A stretch of 55,410 nt of DNA, from assembly GCA_026225055.1 (NCBI GenBank), contig JAMFSA010000084.1, positions 1 through 55,410 on the forward strand. Direction: 5' to 3'. The DNA comes from Mucilaginibacter xinganensis. GTDB lineage: Bacteria > Bacteroidota > Bacteroidia > Sphingobacteriales > Sphingobacteriaceae. The notes below the pieces were generated by a model. That model ran no database searches. It saw only the letters and a program-made list of their open reading frames with translations, and was not told the origin of the DNA. Positions within the stretch are counted from its first letter, which is position 1. Each line of letters opens with the position of its first letter. This document shows, piece after piece, positions 10,601 to 18,093 of the stretch. The position numbers and the translations under genes are program-made.

Positions 10601-10996
10601 GAAGAAATGAAAGGCGTAAAATATCTTTCGGCAAATACCCTGTCTACCACGGTATTCATCAGCAACGTGCAGGGAAAGCTTCATGAAATGAAATTGCCTT
10701 TGCAGGCGCAATACGCCCCGGTGTACACTATAACCACGCTGGATTATGACCAAGACGGTAAAAGCGACTTATTGCTTTGCGGCAACATGAACCAGGCACG
10801 GATTCATTTCGGAAGATATGATGCCAGTTACGGGGTGCTGCTCAAAGGCGACGGCAAGGGCAATTTTGCCTATGTACCACAATTGCAATCGGGCTTTAAA
10901 TTATCAGGAGACATAAGAAGCGTATTGAATATCAATAATACATTGCTCTTCGGTATTAACGGAAGCGGAGTGTTAGCCTATCAGGAAAATAAATGA
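7619..10996 (+). CDS. Large FG-GAP/VCBS-repeat protein with ASPIC/UnbV domain (CRTAC1-like), exported
   Basis: 1125 residues. It has an unusually long N-terminal signal (basic residues, then LLPFLLFCVVL) ending in LCNC, a poor but possible lipobox. Many calcium-binding FG-GAP/VCBS repeats follow, such as DLNGDGLQD, DINGDGKLD and DYDRDGDLD, which form beta-propellers. An ASPIC/UnbV segment lies at about residues 535-620 (GADKNTQGIGAKV). A second propeller set occupies the C-terminal half. Such proteins often accompany SusCD systems in Bacteroidota, but their function is not established. They may bind glycans or act as surface scaffolds. The stop overlaps the start of the next gene by 4 bases (ATGA), implying translational coupling. 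A terminator-like hairpin lies inside the first codons. No ATG in this frame lies between this start and the region after the signal peptide. Confidence 0.85.
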   Translation: MPRSLIKRTLLGVTANGNRPSGLLPFLLFCVVLCNCHRGPVNVGTNSDKQTLFKLLSPEQTHIDFTNTLTEGLNTNVLMYQYFYNGGGVAVGDLNGDGLQDIYFTGNMTDNKLYLNKGHMQFTDVTATAGVAGRPGPWKTGVTLVDINGDGKLDIFVCYSGHLGPDKRVDQLFVNQGNDSNGVPIFKEMAAEYGLNFSSYSTQAYFFDYDRDGDLDLLLVNHSPQRLSIVDDITVSDLMSKNDNEAGIRLFRNDNGKFHEVTKQAGIINTPLSYGLAAGIADVNGDGWPDIYISNDYNVPDRLYINKGNGTFSDELTKQIGHTSFYSMGNDVADINNDLKPDIYTLDMLPEDNKRQKLLFGSDNYEAFNLNLRVGFYYQYMRNMLQVNNGNNTFSEIGQAAGISNTDWSWAPLFADYDNDGWKDLFVSNGYTRDYTNMDFLKFMGDNLRDREVMRQDLLRLVSQMPSSDIESYLFKNNGNLTFTNTSADWGISQPSNSNGAAYADLDNDGNLDLVVNNINKPAFIYQNQATTQNGNHYLSINLKGADKNTQGIGAKVIIYSGNKHQYLEQMPTRGYESSVSPVLHFGLGKDKKVDSLRIIWQRGKTQLLKNVKGDQQITLNEKDAADKGLRAAAIKPLFAQIKSPVNYHESINPTNDFKRQPLLVNPLSFSGPCMIKGDVNGDGLEDIYIGGENGKAGSLYVQQMNGSFILKSEPAFEADEKSTDAAAIFFDANGDGKPDLYVASGGYGDYMPDDPLLQDRLYINDGKGNFVKSKNALPKMLSSKGCVKAADINGDGKLDLFVGGRVVPGRYPETPESYILINDGKGHFTDQTNSYNPTLKHIGMVTDAAWVDMNNDKKPDLVIVGEWMPITVLENNNGKLTDVTSKYFNKKYAGWWNCLQVSDINHDGHPDLVAGNLGLNSQCKASDAEPAEMYYKDFDDNGSVDPILCFYIQHKSYPCVTRDELLDQISMMRGRFPDYKSYADATINQIFTPEEMKGVKYLSANTLSTTVFISNVQGKLHEMKLPLQAQYAPVYTITTLDYDQDGKSDLLLCGNMNQARIHFGRYDASYGVLLKGDGKGNFAYVPQLQSGFKLSGDIRSVLNINNTLLFGINGSGVLAYQENK
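7661..7706 (+). terminator. Terminator-like hairpin inside the signal-peptide codons of the FG-GAP gene
   Basis: GCAAATGGTAA (7661-7671) faces TTACCATTTTTGC (7688-7700, two bases bulged), with an inner GGCC/GGCC stem (7674-7677, 7682-7685) and six T after it (7701-7706). The fold and U tract are those of an intrinsic terminator, yet it spans codons about 15-30 of an open gene. It may be an attenuator, or the open frame may start later than called. Confidence 0.5.
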
Positions 10997-12315
10997 AAAA
11001 TATCTGTAGCGTTATCATAGGCCTGGTGCTGATCGTAGTAATTAATGGTTGTCATAATAACAATACATTAACCAATAAGGACGTAAGCAAAGTGATCTGC
11101 CAGATGAGCGCTGTTATGCTCCATGATGTGACTAATCCCCCGCTGGCGGCCCGGTTCTTTGCTTATACCTGTTTATCAGGTTACGAAGTGGTAACAGAGA
11201 ATGATAAACAGGTAAAAAGTATGCAGGGTAAACTCAATCAGTACCCAATCATCAATAAACCAAAACAAATAAGTGGCTATAATTACCAGCTTAGCGCTAT
11301 ACTGGCCATGTACAAAACCGCCGAAAAGCTGCAGCCATCGGGCAGTACGCTGATGGCAAAGAACGAACAGGATTTTATCGACTCCTGTAAAAATATAGGC
11401 TTTGATGAAGAAACGATAGACAGCTCTCAAAGCTACGCGGCGTTCATCAGCAAAAAGATATTGGCTTATGCCAATACCGATAAATATAACCGCATCAGCA
11501 ATTACCGGCGCTACACCCCAACAGGTACGCCGGGCAGCTGGGATCCGACCGCGCCATCGTACATGTTACCAGTTGAACCTTATTTTAATACTATTAGGCC
11601 ACTGACACTTGATTCGGCAGCACAGTTTGTACCTGATGCTCCTATCCCATTTTCTACCGATAAACATTCTGCATTTTACAAATACCTCCTGTTAAGCTAT
11701 ACCAAAAGCGGCAACGGATTAACACAGGAAGAAAAGAACATCGCGAATTTCTGGGATTGTAACCCCTTCGCGGTGCAGAATGATGGGCATATGCTGGTTG
11801 GCCTGAAGAAAATCTCGCCCGGGGCGCACTGGATGGGTATCACTAATATCGCCTGCGAAAAAGCAAAGGCAGACTTTGTAAAAACCATACAGGTAAATAC
11901 GGTTGAAGCTATTGGCCTATTGGATTGTTTCATCTGTTGCTGGGAGGATAAATATCGCACCAACCGCATCCGCCCCGAAACGGCTATACGGGAATATATC
12001 GACCCCAACTGGAAACCGCTGCTGCAAACTCCGCCATTTCCTGAATATATCAGCGGGCACTCAGTGGTATCGGCTACATCAGCGGTTATCCTTACTCATT
12101 ATTTCGGGGATAAATTTGCTTATACCGATAATGTGGAGCATGATTTCGGTATTCCCCCACGAAAATTCAGTTCATTTCAGCAAGCTGCACAGGAAGCTGC
12201 CATTTCCCGCTTCTGGGGTGGTATTCATTTTATGGATGCTATAAACAACGGCCTACATCAAGGAAATAAGGTGGGGTACTGGGTGCTGGAAAAAATCAGT
12301 AAGCCTGGCAAATAA
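10993..12315 (+). CDS. Vanadium-dependent haloperoxidase / PAP2-superfamily lipoprotein
   Basis: 440 residues. The signal peptide ends in the lipobox INGC (Cys20). The vanadate/phosphate-binding motifs of the superfamily are complete: Lys320-x6-Arg327-Pro328, SGH at 354-356 (the family has PSGH; the Pro is Ile here) and SRxxxGxH at 405-412 with His412. These residues bind vanadate in haloperoxidases or phosphate in type 2 phosphatidic acid phosphatases, so the protein could be a peroxidase or a phosphatase. The sequence alone does not decide. Its start lies inside the stop codon of the FG-GAP/UnbV gene, a pairing I recall as common in Bacteroidota glycan loci. It is followed by 175 bp and a GH2 gene. 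Confidence 0.85.
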   Translation: MKNICSVIIGLVLIVVINGCHNNNTLTNKDVSKVICQMSAVMLHDVTNPPLAARFFAYTCLSGYEVVTENDKQVKSMQGKLNQYPIINKPKQISGYNYQLSAILAMYKTAEKLQPSGSTLMAKNEQDFIDSCKNIGFDEETIDSSQSYAAFISKKILAYANTDKYNRISNYRRYTPTGTPGSWDPTAPSYMLPVEPYFNTIRPLTLDSAAQFVPDAPIPFSTDKHSAFYKYLLLSYTKSGNGLTQEEKNIANFWDCNPFAVQNDGHMLVGLKKISPGAHWMGITNIACEKAKADFVKTIQVNTVEAIGLLDCFICCWEDKYRTNRIRPETAIREYIDPNWKPLLQTPPFPEYISGHSVVSATSAVILTHYFGDKFAYTDNVEHDFGIPPRKFSSFQQAAQEAAISRFWGGIHFMDAINNGLHQGNKVGYWVLEKISKPGK

Positions 12316-12384
12316 CCAAATAACCCCGAATCAATCAACAACCATGACCAATATCAATAACTTTTATGTTTTAAAGTACACCAT

Positions 12385-12410
12385 GCCAATAAATATGTAT
12401 TTAACGACAA
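12385..12410 (+). promoter_or_regulatory. Possible degenerate half of the 42-bp box, before GH2
   Basis: The stretch GCCAATAAATATGTAT followed by TTAACGACAA resembles the second half of the three boxes. It keeps AATATGTAT and the final GACAA but lacks the GATTTG core. No partner ATATGYAT is present 21 bp upstream. It lies 80 bp before the GH2 start. It may be a single weak operator site or a chance match in A/T-rich DNA. Confidence 0.3.
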
Positions 12411-12490
12411 ATTGCCGACTCAAAATTTATAGTTCTTTGCAACATTAATTTAATATTAATCGATAGTCTAGCCAAGTATAACAACCATTT

Positions 12491-15400
12491 ATGAATAGAG
12501 CCCTAATTAAAAGAGAACTTGCCACCCTTCTGCTGATCTTTATTTTTGTTTTTAACTACAAGATAAGTATAGGCCAGCAATTATCAGAAAACCATTTGTT
12601 TTCAAAAACCGATACCGCGTTTGTTCCGAAGGAAATAGAAGATCCGGAATGTATAGGTATTAACAAGGAACCCGACCATGCTACCTTAATGCCCTACGCC
12701 TCGCTAAAGGAAGCTTTGGCCGCCAATCGTCATGCTTCATCTTTTAGCCGGAGCTTAAATGGTCTTTGGAAATTTCATTGGGTAGACTGGCCGCAGAAAC
12801 GCCCGGTTAATTTTTATAAAGCCGATTATGATGTATCGGGCTGGCGCGATATTAAAGTGCCATCATGCTGGCAGGTAGAGGGATACGGAACACCGTATTA
12901 CAGTAATTTCACTTATATCTTCCAAAAAGATTTCCCGCGTGTAATGAGTACGCCCCCGGTAAGCTACACCGCTTACCAGGAAAGAAACCCGGTAGGCAGC
13001 TATCGCCGCAATTTTGAAGTCCCTGCCGACTGGGATGGCCGCCGCATATTTGTAACCTTTGATGGTGTTGATGCCGGCTTTTTCCTGTGGATAAACGGCA
13101 AAAAAGTAGGCTTCAGCGTTAACAGCCGTAATGCCGCTGAGTTTGATATCACCAAATATGTAAAACCCGGTAATAATATGATAGCCGCCGAAGTTTATCG
13201 CTTTACTGTTGGTAGTTACCTGGAGGACCAGGATATGTTCCGCTTAAGCGGGATATTCAGAAATGTAACCTTGTGGAGTTCGCCGCAGGAGCATATCAGG
13301 GATTATTTTATAAAAACAATTTTCGATAAGGATTTCCATAATGCGGATCTGTTGGTGGCAACAAAAGTTAAGAACTACAGTGATAAGCCTGTAAAAGCGC
13401 AACAACTGGAAGTTACGCTGTATAACGGAGATGTAATGGTAACAGGCGCTGTCGCTAAAAAAGATATCCCGGCTTTACAGCCCGGCGAAGAGATAACACT
13501 TAATGTGGACATCCCGGTAAGTAATCCCCAAAAATGGACCGCGGAAACACCGAAGTTATATACCACAGTTTTAACCATCAATGATGGCAGCCGCAAGGTT
13601 GAAACTGAATCATCGCATACTGGTTTCAGGCAAATAGAAATTAGAGGGCGATTGTTTACCGTAAATGGTGTCCCTATTAAACTGAAAGGTGTGAACCGCC
13701 ACGAAAACTGGCCCGATGATGGTCACGCCATCACCGAGGAGCAGATGATAAGAGATATTACCCTTATTAAACAGGCAAACTGCAACCACGTACGTACCTG
13801 CCATTATTCTGATGACCCAAGGTGGTATGAGCTGTGCGATGAATATGGTATCTACCTGGTTGCTGAGGCTAACCTGGAATGCCATGGTTCATGGGATGAA
13901 TTTAATGAAGACCCGCGTATAAAAGCCGCGCTGATTGAACGGAACGTCGCCAATGTGGAGAATTTCAAGAACCATCCATCGGTTATCATATGGTCGCTGG
14001 GTAATGAGTGCGGCAGCGGTGGCTCAAATTTCAGGGCGATATTGAGCACCATTAAGTCTATCGATACCACCCGTCCAACACATTATCAGGGGTTCGGTAT
14101 CGGCGCTAAAAATCCGGCTGATATGGATAGCGAAATGTATACCGACGTGGATAACCTGGTAAGGCATGCAAATGATACTACCCTCACCAAGCCATTCTAT
14201 TTGTGTGAATATGCGCATGCCATGTTCAACTCCATGGGTTCGGTTGATATTTATAACGATTTGTTTGATAAATATCCGCAATTACTGGGCGGTGCCATAT
14301 GGGAATGGCAAGATCAGGGTATTTATAACGACCGCGATCCTAATCACCACATAACTGCCTATGGTGGAGGTTTTGGAGAATATCCTAACGATCGTTTTTT
14401 TATTCATAAAGGGGTTGTTTTTTCTGACAGATCACCTAAACCGCATTACCCTGAATTGAAACATGCTTACCAGTGGATCACTATCAAAGCAAAAGACCTT
14501 AAAAATAAAGTATTTACCATCAAAAACCGTTACCAGTTCATCAATCTGAATGGCCTTGCCGCTAAATGGGATTTGAGCGAAAATGGTACCAACGTATCGT
14601 CAGGAAACTTAAATATTGGCCTTATTAATCCCGGTGAAGAAAAGGATATAAAAGTTCCTTTCAATATTAAAGCAAAACCGGGAGCGGAGTACTTTCTGCG
14701 GATTTCATTTGATCTGGGCGCAGATCAGATCTGGGCGAAAAAAGGCTATGAGGTTGCTGAGCAGCAATTCGATCTTTCGACCCCAAAACCTGTTAATGTT
14801 GATAATACAGGCGGAGGGAGTTTAACGCTGAACGATTCGACCGGTATTATCAAAGTAACGGGAGCTGATTTTAGCTTAACCTTTGATAAAGCCAAAGGAA
14901 CTTTTACCAAAATGGTTAAGAATGGTGAAAACGTTTTGAGAGATAATGGTGGCCCGATGCTGCACTTATGGCGCGCACCTCACCAGAAAGATGACATGTG
15001 GGCTTATGAAGAATGGGACAGGAAAGGACTAAAAAACCTTAACTGGGTTGCCGATGATGTAAAAAGTACGCAGGTTTCAAAAGGTGTGGTAGAGATCAAA
15101 GCAAGCTTAACGGGAACGGGCAAACAAGGCTTTACAGTTCATCACCAGGTTGTTTATATGGTATATGCTAAAGGTGTTATCAATGCTGAAAACAATGTAA
15201 GTTTCAGTGATCCATCACTGGTTTTGGCCAGGCTTGGTGTGCGCATGTTCCTTAACAAAGAGCTTGATCAATTTAATTATTTCGGTCGTGGCCCGATGGA
15301 GAATTATGCTGACCGTAAGCAAGGTTCGGATGTAGCCCATTATTCAAGCAGTATCGCGCAGCAAATGACCCCTTACGAAAAACCGATGGATTGCGGTAAC

Positions 15401-15685
15401 CATGAAGATGTGCGCTGGGCCAATTTAACCTCAGCTAAAGGGCTGGGTTTAACAGTTAAAGCAGATACATCACTGATGCAGATTTCGGCGTTGCCATATA
15501 GCGACGAAGAAATGGAACCGGTTGAATACAAAATCGATCTTCCGAAAAGTAAAGGAACGGTTTTAGTGATCAGCCATGAAACATTGGGCGTAGGTTCTAA
15601 CGGATGCGGTCCGCGGCCATTAGAGCAATACAGGCCTTATGCCAAACCGGCAACATTTAGTTACCAGATCCAGTTAAATAAATAA
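12491..15685 (+). CDS. GH2 beta-galactosidase (LacZ type, five-domain), secreted
   Basis: 1064 residues, with a signal peptide probably cleaved after SIGQ. The order is sugar-binding jelly roll (about 70-260), immunoglobulin-like domain, TIM barrel (from about 385), a second Ig-like domain and a Bgal_small_N domain (about 775-1060, carrying YFGRGPMENYADRK). The acid/base is Glu506 in GNECGSG and the nucleophile is Glu573 in LCEYAHAM, both matching LacZ-type beta-galactosidases. It would remove terminal beta-galactose (or a related sugar) in the periplasm. Length and domains are full. It sits 175 bp after the haloperoxidase-like gene and ends before a terminator. Confidence 0.9.
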   Translation: MNRALIKRELATLLLIFIFVFNYKISIGQQLSENHLFSKTDTAFVPKEIEDPECIGINKEPDHATLMPYASLKEALAANRHASSFSRSLNGLWKFHWVDWPQKRPVNFYKADYDVSGWRDIKVPSCWQVEGYGTPYYSNFTYIFQKDFPRVMSTPPVSYTAYQERNPVGSYRRNFEVPADWDGRRIFVTFDGVDAGFFLWINGKKVGFSVNSRNAAEFDITKYVKPGNNMIAAEVYRFTVGSYLEDQDMFRLSGIFRNVTLWSSPQEHIRDYFIKTIFDKDFHNADLLVATKVKNYSDKPVKAQQLEVTLYNGDVMVTGAVAKKDIPALQPGEEITLNVDIPVSNPQKWTAETPKLYTTVLTINDGSRKVETESSHTGFRQIEIRGRLFTVNGVPIKLKGVNRHENWPDDGHAITEEQMIRDITLIKQANCNHVRTCHYSDDPRWYELCDEYGIYLVAEANLECHGSWDEFNEDPRIKAALIERNVANVENFKNHPSVIIWSLGNECGSGGSNFRAILSTIKSIDTTRPTHYQGFGIGAKNPADMDSEMYTDVDNLVRHANDTTLTKPFYLCEYAHAMFNSMGSVDIYNDLFDKYPQLLGGAIWEWQDQGIYNDRDPNHHITAYGGGFGEYPNDRFFIHKGVVFSDRSPKPHYPELKHAYQWITIKAKDLKNKVFTIKNRYQFINLNGLAAKWDLSENGTNVSSGNLNIGLINPGEEKDIKVPFNIKAKPGAEYFLRISFDLGADQIWAKKGYEVAEQQFDLSTPKPVNVDNTGGGSLTLNDSTGIIKVTGADFSLTFDKAKGTFTKMVKNGENVLRDNGGPMLHLWRAPHQKDDMWAYEEWDRKGLKNLNWVADDVKSTQVSKGVVEIKASLTGTGKQGFTVHHQVVYMVYAKGVINAENNVSFSDPSLVLARLGVRMFLNKELDQFNYFGRGPMENYADRKQGSDVAHYSSSIAQQMTPYEKPMDCGNHEDVRWANLTSAKGLGLTVKADTSLMQISALPYSDEEMEPVEYKIDLPKSKGTVLVISHETLGVGSNGCGPRPLEQYRPYAKPATFSYQIQLNK

Positions 15686-15726
15686 AAGCAACCTAATCAT
15701 CTATTATAAATGGCATTATGCCAACT

Positions 15727-15765
15727 AATGCGGCTGCCAGCCTAAAAACCGGCAGCTGCATTTTT
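15727..15765 (+). terminator. Intrinsic terminator after GH2
   Basis: AATGCgGCTGCC (15727-15738) pairs with GGCAGCtGCATT (15751-15762) with one mismatch, followed by T through 15765. It lies 41 bp after the GH2 stop and 48 bp before the GH92 start. Confidence 0.8.
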
Positions 15766-15813
15766 AATTTAATAAATAACACGATTTAAAACCACGCCTT
15801 TAAGTCAACTACA

Positions 15814-17943
15814 ATGAAGAAGATTCTATCCATCGTTTTACTGTTGCTGGTAATAAGCCATGTAAAAGCGCAAAAATTACCGGTTGATTATGTTAACCCA
15901 TTATTAGGTACGGCTACGCTATGGGACCCGAAGGACCTTGGATATGTTCCTACACACAGGGCCTGGGGCGCCGAAGTATTTCCGGGGGCTTCGCTTCCGA
16001 ACGCTATGGTTCAGCTAACCCCTGTTACCAAATTTCACAGCGGGTCAGGGTATCAGTATGAGGATACCGTTATTTATGGTTTCAGCCACACCAGTAAAGG
16101 GCATTGGAATCTATGTTACATTCCGTTGCTGCCCGCTACAGGTATCTTTACTGCTGACGACTATAAATCATCCTTCAGTCATAACAATGAAACGGCTCAT
16201 CCGGGTTATTACCAGGTATACCTGCAGCGCTACGGCATTAATGCCGAATTAACTTCTACCCTGCGTTGCGCTTTTCATAAATACACATTTAAGAAAGGTC
16301 AGCACAAAAAATTAATTGCTGATCTATCCATGTCCAACGAAAAAGTGAGGCAATGGGACATCAAACAAAAGGATGACCACGTTTTTACCGGATTTCAGCA
16401 AGCTGGCGAAAAAATGTATTTCTATGCCGTTGCCAATTATAAAATCACAAACATCGATTCGCTGAGAAAAGATACGAAGATAGTACCGGTTGTTAATTTT
16501 GAAGATGGTGATCAACCGCTGGAGCTCCGGATTGGATTTTCATTTGTAAGTATTAAAAATGCCAAAGAAAATCTGGAAAAGGAAATGCTGGGAAAAAGCT
16601 TTGTTCAGGTAAGAAAAGAGGCTACGGCTACCTGGGAGCATCTACTATCAAAAATTAAAGTATCAGGCGGTACCGAACGGCAAAAAGGATTATTTTATTC
16701 ATGCCTGTACCGCTCCTTCCTTTGGCCTGCTTTGCGGAGCGATATTAATGGTGATTTTACCGATCAGAGTGGCAAGGTTGTAAATAAAGGGTTTAATTAT
16801 TATACCGAGCCTTCACTTTGGGATGATTATCGTAATAAGCTTATTCTGTTGGGCATGCTTTCGCCCAAGGTAACCAATGATGTAATTAAATCGTTGATAG
16901 ATAAAGGCGAGAAAACAGGATTTATGCCTACATTTTTTCATGGCGATCATGCGGCCGCGTTTATTGCAGGGTCCTATTTAAGAGGCTTAAAGGATTACAA
17001 TGTTAAAAGCGCCTATAACCTGTTGCTAAGAAACGCTACGGTTGAGGGTGGTACCCGGCCTTATATTACCGAGTTTAATACTAAAGGTTATATAGCAGAA
17101 CTGGAGGTAGAAAAACCGGTTACAGAAACAGTAACAAAAGCAGCAGTTACAAAAACATTGGAGTATGCTTATGATGATTACGCGGTAGCTTTATTGGCAA
17201 AACAGCTTGGCGATACGGGTAATTATAAAATGCTGATGAGCAAAACAGGTAATTATAAAAATGTATTCGATCCATCTACAGGCTTTATGCGTGGAAGGTT
17301 GGCAAATGGGGATTGGGTAAAACACTTTGACCCGGAGTACCCTTATTACGAATACATGTACCGCGAAGCTAATGCATGGCAGTCGTCATTTTTTGCTCCG
17401 CAGGACCCGAACGGATTAGTTGCTCTTTACCCAAGCAAGGCCGCTTTTGAAAAAAAACTGGACGACTTTTTTTCTATTCCATGGGATGGCATTGAAGCTT
17501 ACAACCTAACTGGTTTTATAGGTCAATATTGTCAGGGTAACCAACCCGACCATAGCGCGCCGTTTATGTATTACTTTGTTGGTAAACAGGAAAAATCACA
17601 AGTAATATTAGATAGCATCATGAACCAATTTTATGGTATGGGTAAAGAAAAGCTGGCTTATGCCGGGATGGATGATGCGGGCGAAATGTCATCATGGTAC
17701 GTTTTTAACGCCATAGGATTTTATCCGTTTTCTCCTGCTGATCCCAGGTACATTGTCTCGGTGCCCATTTTTGATAAAGTGGACTTTAAATTTGGGGGGA
17801 CTAATACAGGTTTTACGATCATTAAAACTAACTCCGGAAAAAAAATCAGCCAGATTACTTATGATGGTCGAAAAATTAACGGCTATTTTATTGATAATGA
17901 GGAACTACTGAAGGGCAAGAAATTGGTTATCAGTACAGAATGA
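15814..17943 (+). CDS. GH92 exo-alpha-mannosidase, secreted
   Basis: 709 residues, with a signal peptide cleaved near VKAQ (residue 20). The N-terminal beta-sandwich begins VDYVNPLLGT, and the (alpha/alpha)6 catalytic domain carries HGDH (376-379), REANAWQ with the probable acid Glu518, and MDDAGEMSSWY (619-629) with the probable base pair Asp620-Asp621. GH92 enzymes are calcium-dependent alpha-mannosidases. The linkage (1,2, 1,3, 1,4 or 1,6) cannot be assigned from these motifs. Two motif positions differ from the forms I recall as common: EANAW instead of EGNAW, and GMDD instead of GNDD. Its job would be removing mannose side chains from GH76 products. It stands between a terminator and a 150-bp gap. 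Confidence 0.9.
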   Translation: MKKILSIVLLLLVISHVKAQKLPVDYVNPLLGTATLWDPKDLGYVPTHRAWGAEVFPGASLPNAMVQLTPVTKFHSGSGYQYEDTVIYGFSHTSKGHWNLCYIPLLPATGIFTADDYKSSFSHNNETAHPGYYQVYLQRYGINAELTSTLRCAFHKYTFKKGQHKKLIADLSMSNEKVRQWDIKQKDDHVFTGFQQAGEKMYFYAVANYKITNIDSLRKDTKIVPVVNFEDGDQPLELRIGFSFVSIKNAKENLEKEMLGKSFVQVRKEATATWEHLLSKIKVSGGTERQKGLFYSCLYRSFLWPALRSDINGDFTDQSGKVVNKGFNYYTEPSLWDDYRNKLILLGMLSPKVTNDVIKSLIDKGEKTGFMPTFFHGDHAAAFIAGSYLRGLKDYNVKSAYNLLLRNATVEGGTRPYITEFNTKGYIAELEVEKPVTETVTKAAVTKTLEYAYDDYAVALLAKQLGDTGNYKMLMSKTGNYKNVFDPSTGFMRGRLANGDWVKHFDPEYPYYEYMYREANAWQSSFFAPQDPNGLVALYPSKAAFEKKLDDFFSIPWDGIEAYNLTGFIGQYCQGNQPDHSAPFMYYFVGKQEKSQVILDSIMNQFYGMGKEKLAYAGMDDAGEMSSWYVFNAIGFYPFSPADPRYIVSVPIFDKVDFKFGGTNTGFTIIKTNSGKKISQITYDGRKINGYFIDNEELLKGKKLVISTE

Positions 17944-18093
17944 TTTGACGAAGAAAATTTGTAATGAGTATAATGATATCGCGGTTCATTCTCTGCTAAA
18001 ACCAGGTCGGCAGGTTTGTCAGCCCGCGTTAATTTGTTTTATAATACTGCAGGAATTACGATTTGCTTAAAGTCTTTTATTAATTACGTGTTT

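Noticed and set aside
12491..15685. Lac operon-like system with the GH2 as LacZ
   Set aside because: The protein has a signal peptide and sits in a secreted-glycosidase locus, and there is no lac-type permease or repressor nearby.
18016..18093. Extra 26 N-terminal codons of the GH43 gene from the ATG at 18016
   Set aside because: The extension precedes a complete signal peptide that starts at the ATG at 18094, so the upstream ATG is most likely not used.
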